Below are positions 1 through 8,242 of a stretch of 64,000 nucleotides of DNA, one piece after another. Source of the stretch: Armatimonadia bacterium. GTDB taxonomy: Bacteria > Armatimonadota > Zipacnadia > Zipacnadales > JABUFB01. Location of the stretch: contig JBDKVB010000138.1 in the NCBI GenBank assembly GCA_039679385.1, positions 1-64,000 of the forward strand, in the 5' to 3' direction. Positions within the stretch are counted from its first letter, which is position 1, and every line of letters begins with the position of its first letter. The notes under the pieces were generated by a model. That model had not been told where the DNA came from, searched no databases, and saw only the letters and a program-made list of their open reading frames with translations. Made by a program: the position numbers and the translations under genes.

Positions 1-899
1 GATAGCTCGTCGTAGAGGGGGTAGTAGAACTTGCGCAGCAGCCCGTGCTCCATCATCGGCATCCCGTGATCGGACAATAGCAGCACGAGGGTGTCGTCGG
101 CCAGCCCAGTCGCGTCCAGTGTATCCAAGACACGTCCGACGTAGGTGTCAGTCTCGGTGACGCCGGCCTTGTACAGCGCGTCGATGTGTTCCACATCGCC
201 GGGCATGAGCCACTCCTCGGAGTGCGGCGCCATCGGCATCGGCAGGTAGCGGCCCTCGTAGCCCAGGTGTGGCTCATACATACTGCGGAAGGGCTCCCCG
301 GCATCCCACGGCTCATGAGGCTGGAAGCTATCGACCCACAGGAAGAAGGGCTTGTCGCTGCCCTTCTTGAGCCAGTTGCTGACCTCGCTGAAGAAGTACT
401 CGCCGGGCACCATCCCGTGCTGCTCAAGGCAGATCTGGCGGTTCGTGATCGTGTTGGCGTAGTACATTACTTCCTTCTCCGGATAGCCGGGCGGGAAGTA
501 GGCATGGGAGTAGTCGATGACCGGCCGTCCATCAGCAGGCGGCAGGCATTTGCCGGTTGCGAAGTGGTGGAACTCCTCGAACCCGCGGTCCATGTGCGCC
601 CCGTTGTTGAAGGGGGTGTCGGAGAAGGCCGCAGTGTGGTACCCAGCAGCGCGGAACGCCTCGGCTACGTGCAGGTCGGCGGGCTCCAGTGCTTGCCAGG
701 GACGCGCCGGGAAGGTGTAGATTCCGGAAACATAGGCCGTGCGCGATGGGATCGTGTTGGGGAACTCAGCGTAGGCCGACTCGAACAGCAGTGACTGAGA
801 CGCGAAGCGATCCAGGTTCGGCGTCCTAACCTCTTTGCTCCCATAGCAGCCTACGTGATCAGGGCGAAGGGAATCGAGCATCAGTACCAGAACATTCAC
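1..899 (-). CDS. Sulfatase-like alkaline-phosphatase-superfamily hydrolase, 3' end beyond window
   Basis: This open frame has no stop before the left edge; about 299 residues are visible. The start is GTG at 899, after an in-frame TGA at 906-908 and a weak AAGGTG ribosome site. The N-terminus has the metal-binding LMLDSLRPDHVGCYG segment and TPNLDRFA. Near the visible end there is LSDHGMPMMEHG, the second metal-binding stretch. This order is typical of sulfatases, which hydrolyse sulfate esters of sugars. The position that normally holds the formylglycine-forming Cys or Ser (C/S-x-P-x-R) reads T-I-P-S-R, so the nucleophile would be a threonine. The protein may therefore be a phosphodiesterase-like member of the superfamily. 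It is divergent from the GH30 gene, with about 125 bp between them. Confidence 0.85.
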   Translation of the reverse strand, partial: MNVLVLMLDSLRPDHVGCYGSKEVRTPNLDRFASQSLLFESAYAEFPNTIPSRTAYVSGIYTFPARPWQALEPADLHVAEAFRAAGYHTAAFSDTPFNNGAHMDRGFEEFHHFATGKCLPPADGRPVIDYSHAYFPPGYPEKEVMYYANTITNRQICLEQHGMVPGEYFFSEVSNWLKKGSDKPFFLWVDSFQPHEPWDAGEPFRSMYEPHLGYEGRYLPMPMAPHSEEWLMPGDVEHIDALYKAGVTETDTYVGRVLDTLDATGLADDTLVLLLSDHGMPMMEHGLLRKFYYPLYDEL

Positions 900-1025
900 G
901 ACCGATCACACCTTGCGAAAACGCGGATCTGGGCGGACAATGCGCCAATGAGGCGTAGCATAAACCCTTGGGCGCGTGGCGTCCACACCTTTTGTACGCT
1001 CCGGAGAGCCTAGGGAGAGACCGCA

Positions 1026-2870
1026 ATGACCCCTTCGATGTTGCCGGCCTTTGTAGCTGCGCTCGTAACTGCGGCGAGTGTCGTCTGCGCGTCCCAGCCG
1101 CTGACTGTGCTCGATCCCTCCGTGCGCTATCAGAGCCTGTCTGGCTATGGGCAAGGGAGCATGGACCAACGCAACGTGCCATGGTATGACCAACTGAGCG
1201 AGGGTGCACGTAAAGAGCTCCTCGACCGCCTCTACACCCTCGAAGGCGATGGCCTTGGGTGGAACGTGTGCCGCACCTATATCTGCGCCGGCGACGCGCC
1301 CGGGCACCAGCACTTCAGCCGTCGTCCCGGTGGGGCTCTCGCTCCGCTGGGCTACGAGCCTGCAGACGGTGTGTTCTCCTGGGAGGGCCACGAGGTCTCG
1401 GTGTGGCATGCCCAGGGCGCCCAGGCACGCGGAGCAACGATGGTGGCGTTCTGGAACAGTCCTCCGCACTGGATGACGGTCAGCGGGTGTACCGCCGGAT
1501 CGGTGAACGGCAAGGACAACAACCTCCGTGCAGGCATGGAGGGGCGCTTCGCGGAGCACCTTGGTGCGGTGCTCGAGCACTACCACGAGGCCTGGGGAGT
1601 CGACTTCGACTATGTGAGCCCCATCAATGAGCCCGAGGCCAACTGGTGGACGGCCAAGGGTGGCCAGGATGGTTGCCACGTTGACGCGGCCCAGGCTAAG
1701 AGCATCGTGACAGCGCTGGCGCAGGTGCTGCGTGCCAGAGGCCTGCGAACGCGAATCCAGGCACCCGAGGCGGCCTTCGCTGCAAGCCACGGTTACGTCG
1801 ATACGCTTCTTGCCGACCCGGTTGTGGCGAACGCACTGACCACTCTTACCTGCCATCAGTACTCGGCCGACGACCGATCTCTGCGGGGTTGGGCGAAGAG
1901 AGCCCGCGCTCAGGGCAAGGAGCTGTGGATGAGTGAGTGGGGCGACTGGACCCACCACGGCCTGGACCTCGCTATGAACTACGCCCAGAAGCTCCACCAG
2001 GCACACAGATCCATGCTGGTTCCTGTGTGGTGCGTGTGGGAGCCCGGCTTCCTACTCGACACCCAGGGCGGGAAGGTGCAGCCCAACAAGGCCTTCTACG
2101 CCGTGGCCCAGTTCACACGCCATGCACGGCCGGGCATGCAGGTGGTGGAGGCGACGGATACGACCTGCCGAACCACCGGCTATCTTGACGAGGCACAACG
2201 CCGGTTGGTTCTTGTCAGCGTGAACAGCAGCACCGAGGACGTCCCCATGACTTACGACCTGGACGCCTTCGCGGAAGTGTCCGCGGTGAGCGCACGACGC
2301 ACCTCGGAAACCGAGGACTACGCGCCTGTGTCAGGGACCTCTCTGAAGCTTGAGGGCAACGGCGAAGACAGGCGCTTGTCGGTCGACTTGCCGGCGCGAT
2401 CGGTCACGACCATCACCCTTACCTATAGCGCGGTGCTTCCCTCTCTCGTCGCCGATGCCGGGTTCGAAGAGGCGACAGGTGCCTGGCAGTTCGCGCGGGA
2501 TGGTCTGTCGGGGATCGAGGATAATCACCCGCAGGGAGGCCTGTGCGACGCCTACCTCCATCCGACGGCTGAAGCTCCTGCACGCCTGTGGCAGACCGTG
2601 CGGAATCTCAAGCCCGGTGGCCGCTACCGCCTAACCGCCGCCTGCGCAACCTCGGGGATCGGTGCTGAGTTTGGCGTGGAGAGTGGACAGACGCGGACCT
2701 GGGCTCTTGCTCAGGGAGGCGCCTACCGTCTGTATGACCTGTGCTTCCGTGCCGGGGAGGAGGGGACCGCCACCATCTCCTATGTTGCCCCTGCGACGGC
2801 AACCAGGGACTCCTGGGCGACGATCGACAACGTGACCTTGCGCCCGGTCGGAGCTGCTGACGCACTCTAG
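1026..2870 (+). CDS. Secreted glycoside hydrolase family 30-like protein
   Basis: A 614-residue protein with an N-terminal signal sequence of about 22 residues ending near VVCASQ. ATG at 1026 follows a GGGAGAG ribosome site. Residues about 27-470 look like a clan-A TIM barrel plus the side beta domain of GH30 (endo-beta-1,6-galactanase/glucanase-like). The likely acid/base is E202 in SPINEPE and the likely nucleophile is E304 in LWMSEWGDW, about 100 residues apart as expected. Residues about 485-605 form a separate beta-rich domain (VADAGFEEATGAW onward) resembling a carbohydrate-binding module. Its substrate cannot be read from sequence. Its TAG stop overlaps the stop of the convergent glycosyltransferase through a shared CTAG. 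Confidence 0.85.
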   Translation: MTPSMLPAFVAALVTAASVVCASQPLTVLDPSVRYQSLSGYGQGSMDQRNVPWYDQLSEGARKELLDRLYTLEGDGLGWNVCRTYICAGDAPGHQHFSRRPGGALAPLGYEPADGVFSWEGHEVSVWHAQGAQARGATMVAFWNSPPHWMTVSGCTAGSVNGKDNNLRAGMEGRFAEHLGAVLEHYHEAWGVDFDYVSPINEPEANWWTAKGGQDGCHVDAAQAKSIVTALAQVLRARGLRTRIQAPEAAFAASHGYVDTLLADPVVANALTTLTCHQYSADDRSLRGWAKRARAQGKELWMSEWGDWTHHGLDLAMNYAQKLHQAHRSMLVPVWCVWEPGFLLDTQGGKVQPNKAFYAVAQFTRHARPGMQVVEATDTTCRTTGYLDEAQRRLVLVSVNSSTEDVPMTYDLDAFAEVSAVSARRTSETEDYAPVSGTSLKLEGNGEDRRLSVDLPARSVTTITLTYSAVLPSLVADAGFEEATGAWQFARDGLSGIEDNHPQGGLCDAYLHPTAEAPARLWQTVRNLKPGGRYRLTAACATSGIGAEFGVESGQTRTWALAQGGAYRLYDLCFRAGEEGTATISYVAPATATRDSWATIDNVTLRPVGAADAL

Positions 2871-4057
2871 CTGCTCGCGGTCTCCCTGCGGAGGGCCCGA
2901 TCGAGAGCCTCGATCACACGCTGAGCGGGTATGCGCTCCAGGCATCGCCGGTCTTGGCAGTCGGGCATGTAACTGTCCGTGTAGCAGGGCCGGCAGGGGC
3001 ACTCATCGTCCAGGACCACCTGATCCTGCGGCCCACGTGGCCCCCATTTTCGCTCGTTAGTCGGTCCGAAGACTGCCACCACAGGAGTCCCCAGCGCGCA
3101 GGCCAGGTGCATGGGACCAGTATCGTTGGTCACCAGCGCCCGGGCTGTGCTCAGGATCGCGGCTGTCTCAACCAGCGAGGTCCGCCCCGCGAGATTCACC
3201 GCTCTGCTTGCATCCGCGACATGCTCACCGATCTCCTGCTCATAGCTCGCGCCGACGATGACCACGCTCATCTCGTGGCTGTCGGCGGCCCACTGTGCGA
3301 CCTCTGCGAAGCGCTCCGCCGGCCACTGCTTCTGCGGCCAGTTCCTGCTACTCCCTGGACACATCGCGATGTACGGCCCCTCGACGCCCGCCTCCTGCAG
3401 TATCCCTCTTGCACTCGTGAGGTTCTCCTCCGACAGGGGGAACTCGAGTTGGCGATCCTCACTGTGAGCCCCTGCGGCGGCGACGACTTCAAGGAAGCAC
3501 TCGAGCTCCCAGCGATCGGGGTCGCGGACGACGCTGTGCGTGAAGAGCCCTGCGCGATCAAAGCCAGGGGTGTCAAAGCCCACTCGCAGAGGCGCTCCGC
3601 TTAGATAGGCGAGCACCGGAGTGGCCCGGTAGTACAGATCCAGGTCAACCGCCAGCTCGGGCCGAGCCGCCCGCACACGACGAAGGATCCGCAGCGCCTC
3701 AACACCACCGGCCAGCAGCTCGCGAGGTCCTCCCAGACCAGACACCGGCAACAGGACGAGGTCGTCGATGAAGTTAAGGCGACGAAAGGCGTCGACGTCG
3801 CGAGTCGTGCAGAGCATCGTGAGCCTGGCCTCAGGCCAGCGTGTCTTCAGTGCTCGCAGCGCAGGCACCGCGAGGATCCCGTCGCCCAGGCAGCAGAGCT
3901 TGATGGCCAGGATCGAGGAGGGTGATGGCGTACCCGTGCGGGCATGGAGATAGAAGGGCCGCAGAATGCGTCGCAGACGATCATAGGCGCCCAGAGCCGC
4001 GAAGGCAGCGCGGCCCGTGAGCGCATCGGCAGACTTGAGGAGACGGTTACTACGCAT
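2867..4057 (-). CDS. Glycosyltransferase family 9 (heptosyltransferase-like)
   Basis: A 396-residue protein from ATG at 4057; a GTG at 4111 in the same frame would add 18 residues but has no better ribosome site. GT9 enzymes transfer heptose or related sugars from an ADP-sugar in cell-envelope polysaccharide synthesis. The GT9 signatures are CCLGDGILAVPALRAL near residues 55-70, CPGSSRNWPQKQWPAERF in the middle, and VTNDTGPMHLACALGTPVV plus FGPTNERKWGPRG in the C-terminal nucleotide-sugar domain. The cysteine-rich tail (CPCRPCYTDSYMPDC) is common in the family. The first 45 residues are an extra basic segment not usual in WaaC/WaaF, possibly a membrane-surface helix. The acceptor is unknown. 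Confidence 0.88.
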   Translation of the reverse strand: MRSNRLLKSADALTGRAAFAALGAYDRLRRILRPFYLHARTGTPSPSSILAIKLCCLGDGILAVPALRALKTRWPEARLTMLCTTRDVDAFRRLNFIDDLVLLPVSGLGGPRELLAGGVEALRILRRVRAARPELAVDLDLYYRATPVLAYLSGAPLRVGFDTPGFDRAGLFTHSVVRDPDRWELECFLEVVAAAGAHSEDRQLEFPLSEENLTSARGILQEAGVEGPYIAMCPGSSRNWPQKQWPAERFAEVAQWAADSHEMSVVIVGASYEQEIGEHVADASRAVNLAGRTSLVETAAILSTARALVTNDTGPMHLACALGTPVVAVFGPTNERKWGPRGPQDQVVLDDECPCRPCYTDSYMPDCQDRRCLERIPAQRVIEALDRALRRETASS

Positions 4058-4238
4058 GGTTACCGCCGCGCGTTGAGCGTTGGGTAGAAGCGTGCAGAAG
4101 GTCGGGAACACCGGCAGGTTCGCCTGCGCCTGCGGGGAGTCCTGCCCGGCCTTCCTGGGTCGCCCTGCAAGGGAATCTCGAGCGAGGAGGTTTGAGGTGG
4201 AAGCCCGTGGGGTAGGCTTGGACCGTTCGAGAGTGATC

Positions 4239-4311
4239 CTTGAGTAAATCCAGAGTTAACCCAGAAAAAAACTTGAAATGGGTATTGACTCTTGAGCCGG
4301 TCTTGAGTAAA
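4239..4311 (+). repeat. Two direct CTTGAGTAAA repeats over the flp promoter
   Basis: The decamer CTTGAGTAAA occurs at 4239-4248 and 4302-4311, 63 bp apart, and CTTGA also occurs at 4272 and 4291. The second copy overlaps the proposed -10 element of the flp promoter. Spacing of about six helical turns would suit an operator pair bound by a dimer or looped repressor. This is inference. The rest of 4058-4238 shows no gene. Confidence 0.45.
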
Positions 4312-4313
4312 CT
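4285..4313 (+). promoter_or_regulatory. Sigma-70-type promoter for the Flp pilin gene
   Basis: TTGACT at 4285-4290 and TAAACT at 4308-4313 are separated by exactly 17 bp, close to the sigma-70 consensus in an AT-rich island of otherwise GC-rich DNA. Transcription would begin near 4320, leaving a leader of about 140 nt before flp. No gene is seen between 4320 and 4461. Confidence 0.6.
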
Positions 4314-4461
4314 CTGAGACACATGGTCCAAAAGGACCGAGACGACCGCCAGACTTGGGCGCGCGAACGTTGGAAACTCGACAGGAAGCACAGCGCGGAG
4401 CGGTTGAGTGATCCGACGGGTCTCAAGTCGGGCACAAACACAACACCAGGAGGGCACTACC

Positions 4462-4644
4462 ATGTTCGGGATGGTCAAGGCGCTTTGGAAAGATGAAGAC
4501 GGTCTGACAACTGTTGAGTACGCACTGCTGCTGGCTCTGCTCGTCGTGGCTGCAATCGGTGTCTGGACTGCCTTCGGCGCGAAGGTTCAGGGCTCGGTCA
4601 ACGCTTCGACGTCCGCTTTCGACAACGCATCTGCCACCAAGTAG
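4462..4644 (+). CDS. flp: Flp/Fap-type major pilin subunit
   Basis: A 60-residue Flp prepilin, the building block of Tad pili. ATG at 4462 follows CCAGGAGGGC, a strong ribosome site; the frame is open further upstream but without another good start. The leader MFGMVKALWKDEDG precedes LTTVEYALLLALLVVAAIG. This gives the glycine processing site, the Glu-Tyr pair at mature positions 5-6 and the single hydrophobic helix typical of Flp pilins. A prepilin peptidase of the TadV/CpaA type lies at 5344. The ribosome site, upstream promoter and downstream hairpin are consistent with high expression. Confidence 0.92.
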   Translation: MFGMVKALWKDEDGLTTVEYALLLALLVVAAIGVWTAFGAKVQGSVNASTSAFDNASATK

Positions 4645-4655
4645 GATCGCTCTTG

Positions 4656-4685
4656 GGGACCCGGTGCCCGAAGGTGCCGGGTCCC
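4656..4685 (+). terminator. Strong hairpin after flp, likely transcript end or mRNA stabiliser
   Basis: GGGACCCGG at 4656-4664 pairs with CCGGGTCCC at 4677-4685. The stem continues inward through four more pairs, two of them G-U, to a CGAA loop, giving 13 bp. There is no T-run afterwards, so it may protect the flp mRNA 3' end rather than terminate fully, raising pilin over downstream gene levels. Confidence 0.55.
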
Positions 4686-5096
4686 TACTGTCCTTGCACC
4701 TTGGCAGGGGGGTGGAGGCGCAGGACTAGGGAAGGCCACTCCGCGGGCTTGCCTCTGTCCACCTCCGAGAACCAGCTCAACCTGGCCAAGTAGTGGTGCA
4801 GACACCTCCACCCCAAGCAGCATCCTTCAGACGGCGACGCAAAGGCACGGTGTGCGGCCGATCCCGAGAGGGGATCGGTGTCTGGCAGGCGACGGCGGAC
4901 GCAGCAGGGCCTCAGGGGTAAGAGGCGGGACGGACCCCAGACGGCGAGTTGAGCAGAACGGAACGGGAGGCAGTGTTCCGCGTACGCACGGGCCGGGCAA
5001 AAGCGGAAGGCTTCCAGGTCGCCCGTGGGGCAACAGACGGGGATGGGCATCTTGCCGAGGTGGTGCGTTGGGTGGCGTCAAAGGAGAGCCTCACCT
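4686..5096. other. Non-coding spacer between the two pilin genes
   Basis: No convincing gene is present in this 411-bp stretch; the frames open here lack a ribosome site and have no recognisable protein. It holds one clear hairpin, CCGATCCC (4858-4865) with GGGATCGG (4871-4878) and a GAGAG loop. A purine-rich ribosome site, AAAGGAG at 5080-5086, lies at its end for the second pilin. Confidence 0.5.
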
Positions 5097-5264
5097 ATGA
5101 GACGGGTGATCTCGAAACTCTGGACGGATGAGGAGGGAGCAGCCTCGGTAGAGTATGCCCTGTTGTTGGTAGTGATAGTCGTGGCGACGATGGGCGCCTG
5201 GGTGTCACTGCGCAACCGCATCATACAATCAATCACTGAGGTCGAGAACTCCTTCGATCAATAG
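5097..5264 (+). CDS. Second Flp-type pilin
   Basis: A 55-residue prepilin starting at ATG 5097, 10-11 bp after AAAGGAG. The frame is open upstream to 5025 but those residues do not resemble pilin. MRRVISKLWTDEEG is followed by AASVEYALLLVVIVVATMG, again giving a Gly processing site, Glu-Tyr at mature positions 5-6 and one hydrophobic helix. The mature part after the helix differs from the first pilin (WVSLRNRIIQSITEVENSFDQ), so it may be a minor or alternative subunit. It lies 79 bp before the prepilin peptidase. Confidence 0.88.
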   Translation: MRRVISKLWTDEEGAASVEYALLLVVIVVATMGAWVSLRNRIIQSITEVENSFDQ

Positions 5265-5343
5265 TGCGTGGCAGTGCCTGGGGGGGCGCTTGCTACGGAA
5301 AGCACCAAGCGGCTTCTGCGCCAGTCAGCGGGTGAGTCTGTTG

Positions 5344-5877
5344 ATGACGATGACGATCGTATCGGCGGTCCTTATGAGCGCGATGGTAGCGATCGCCGTC
5401 TACTCGGATGTTCGCCTGGGTCGCATCTACAACGCTGTCACCGCGCCATGCGCACTGCTGGGTCTCGTCCTGAACGGTGTGTCTGACGGAATGGACGGCG
5501 TCACCAGCAGCCTCCTAGGGCTGGCCGTCGGCTTCGGGGTCTTCCTCTTCAGTTCGATGTTCGGCAGGATCCTTGGTGGGGGAGACGTGAAGCTCCTGAT
5601 GGCCATCGGTGCCATCCAAGGTCCCGTCTTCCTCCTCTGGACCCTCATGTATATGGCCCTGATCGGTGGGGTCCTGGCTATCGTGGTCTCGCTTTGGCAT
5701 CGCGACCTGTTCGCCAGTCTCCGACGTCTGGCCGGGGGGCTCATGATGCGGGCCTTTGCCAGGGTGCCGATTGACGTCGGCAACACAAAGACCACGGCAA
5801 AGTTGCCCTACGCGATCCCGATCGCCCTTGGTAGCTATGTCGCACTTTATGTCGTGACCTTCCATGGGCTGCACTAG
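5344..5877 (+). CDS. cpaA: Prepilin peptidase, TadV/CpaA type
   Basis: A 177-residue integral membrane aspartic peptidase (A24A family) that cleaves the Flp and TadE leaders at the inner membrane. The two catalytic aspartates are visible: D22 in YSDVRLGRIYN and D81 in GGGDVKLL. Both are flanked by hydrophobic helices. As in other Tad peptidases there is no N-methylating cysteine domain. ATG 5344 is chosen over the TTG at 5290 because it begins the hydrophobic segment; the ribosome site (GCGGGTGAG) is modest. It is 79 bp after pilin 2 and about 28 bp before tadE. Confidence 0.9.
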   Translation: MTMTIVSAVLMSAMVAIAVYSDVRLGRIYNAVTAPCALLGLVLNGVSDGMDGVTSSLLGLAVGFGVFLFSSMFGRILGGGDVKLLMAIGAIQGPVFLLWTLMYMALIGGVLAIVVSLWHRDLFASLRRLAGGLMMRAFARVPIDVGNTKTTAKLPYAIPIALGSYVALYVVTFHGLH

Positions 5878-5905
5878 GCATCCTATCAGTATCGCAGGGC
5901 AGGGG

Positions 5906-6424
5906 ATGGTGAGCATGGTACGGCTAACCGATTCCTACGCCAACTGGTCTCGGCGGCACCGAGGGAAGCGGGCCTGCGGCAGCGTTGCAGTCGAGTTCGC
6001 TATCGTCGCTCCGATGCTGATCATCTTCATGTTCGGGGCGATCGAGTTCGGGCTCATCTTCAAGGACATGCTCACCCTCAACCAGGCGGCACGCGAGGCC
6101 TCGCGAACCGCCGCAGTGGGCAAGTCTACCAGCGAGATCGTTGCGAAGATGACGGCGGCAGGGGCGACCCTCCGAACCGCAGACATCACTTACTACCTGG
6201 AGCGCGGGGTCTACAACGGCAGCACGGGCGCGTGGACCTACACAACTCTGGGGGATACCGCGACGACACCGGTTCGCAACGACGCCTTGTCGGGTGACCA
6301 GGTGCGGGTGCGTCTCGAGTATCCCCACCGACTGGTAACTGGGGGCCTGTTCTCCCGCCTCGCCAACGCGCAGAACGGAACTGCTATCAGACTCCGCGGC
6401 ACGATGGTCATGAGGCGTGAGTAA
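5906..6424 (+). CDS. tadE: TadE-like pseudopilin
   Basis: A 172-residue TadE-family protein starting at ATG 5906 or 5915, behind GGGCAGGGG. GSVAVEFAIVAPMLIIFMFG at about residues 25-44 is the TadE processing and transmembrane motif, with the Glu that guides prepilin peptidase. EFGLIFKDMLTLNQAAREASR follows, typical of the family. The remainder is a soluble domain exposed outside the inner membrane. TadE proteins are minor pseudopilins needed for Tad pilus assembly. No TadF or TadG homologue is seen in this cluster. Confidence 0.85.
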   Translation: MVSMVRLTDSYANWSRRHRGKRACGSVAVEFAIVAPMLIIFMFGAIEFGLIFKDMLTLNQAAREASRTAAVGKSTSEIVAKMTAAGATLRTADITYYLERGVYNGSTGAWTYTTLGDTATTPVRNDALSGDQVRVRLEYPHRLVTGGLFSRLANAQNGTAIRLRGTMVMRRE

Positions 6425-6482
6425 GCAGCGCTACCGGGCCAGGCACCTTGACTCCTTGCGGCTTCGACCGGGGATGTGTTCC

Positions 6483-6509
6483 TTGACAACCGAGACGTTG
6501 GGCTATCAT
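6483..6509 (+). promoter_or_regulatory. Candidate promoter inside the Tad locus
   Basis: A perfect TTGACA at 6483-6488 and TATCAT at 6504-6509 are 15 bp apart; reading the -35 as CTTGAC gives 16 bp. Spacing is short but both hexamers are good. It points into the non-coding segment that ends at the terminator at 6912, giving a transcript of about 395 nt. Confidence 0.45.
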
Positions 6510-6515
6510 CGGCTG

Positions 6516-6912
6516 AAGCCAGTGCTTACCGCGAGTTCCCGAAATCCTTGGGGGGGTTAGGGACTCGCAGATAGTCGGCCCCACGGCGACATGGCGCAGG
6601 GCGTTGCGTAGGGCACCGATCACTTGCCTGCTAGAACGCGATCCGGGTAAGGTTGCCGGGCGCAGACCTCCCGGGGAGAACCAGCAACCGGGAAAGGTCC
6701 AGACCGGCACGGGTGCCCCGGAGGTGTTCAGGCGTCGTGAAGTCGTCGCTGCGGATTCGTGTGGGATGCCGCCGACCTTGAGGACAGGATAGCAACTACA
6801 GAACTGAGAGCTCGTGTACCTTGAGCCTTGTCTCCCCCCCACCCAGGGGCGCCGCGCTGTATGTTCACCCGCTGCGGCGTGGCGCCCCACCTTTTCACGG
6901 TGGGGCTTTTTT
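6516..6912 (+). ncRNA. Candidate structured RNA or leader of unknown class
   Basis: The 629 bp between tadE and cpaB hold no plausible gene. They do contain a promoter at 6483, several nested hairpins and an intrinsic terminator at 6884-6912. GGTTGC (6651-6656) pairs with GCAACC near 6684 around an inner CCGGG/CCCGG stem. GGCA(CGGG)TGCC follows near 6716. CGCGAG (6530-6535) can close with CTCGTG (6811-6816). I checked by eye for RNase P RNA, tmRNA, SRP RNA, cobalamin, c-di-GMP-I, TPP and SAM riboswitch motifs and found no convincing match. It could be a small RNA, a riboswitch or just the tadE 3' region. Confidence 0.4.
6884..6912 (+). terminator. Intrinsic terminator with competing upstream hairpin
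   Basis: GCCCCACC (6884-6891) and GGTGGGGC (6899-6906) form a perfect 8-bp stem with a TTTTCAC loop and six T's at 6907-6912. Immediately upstream, GGGGCGCC at 6846-6853 pairs with GGCGCCCC at 6881-6888. That stem extends through mostly paired bases to 6860/6874, about 15 bp with four G-U pairs. It shares bases 6884-6888 with the terminator, so the two structures are mutually exclusive. Confidence 0.85.
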
Positions 6913-6956
6913 GTGAGTGGCGAGTGTCAAGGTCGGCAAAAAAGTGCTCGATACAC

Positions 6957-6987
6957 TTGCGTCCTGTCCCTATACCTGTGCTATACT
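6957..6987 (+). promoter_or_regulatory. Extended -10 promoter for the cpaB-tadC operon
   Basis: TATACT at 6982-6987 is preceded by TGC, an extended -10 (TGnTATACT). TTGCGT at 6957-6962 is a weak -35 with 19-bp spacing, which an extended -10 tolerates. Start of transcription would be near 6994, leaving about 60 nt before cpaB. It lies just after the terminator, so the two halves of the Tad locus can be transcribed separately. Confidence 0.55.
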
Positions 6988-7053
6988 GCGCACCACTAGT
7001 AGTCGCAACAGCAATAGATGCGGTTTTCAACGCAGCAAAGAGGGTGACAACCC

Positions 7054-8145
<1,092 letters not shown>

Positions 8146-8242
8146 TAGCACTGAACTCGCACTAGTCCGGGTGGGCGCGTCCCCCTTTACGCGCCCTTAC
8201 CCTCTTTCGCAGCCTTGATCGCATCCTGGGGAGGATACCACC

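Noticed and set aside
906-2006. Minus-strand open frame of 366 codons
   Set aside because: Lies opposite the GH30 gene, whose catalytic motifs are intact; no recognisable protein.
6516-6912. RNase P RNA or tmRNA
   Set aside because: Length and terminator are suggestive and ACAGAA occurs near the 3' end, but the GAGGAAAGTCC-type core of RNase P and the tRNA-like ends of tmRNA are missing.
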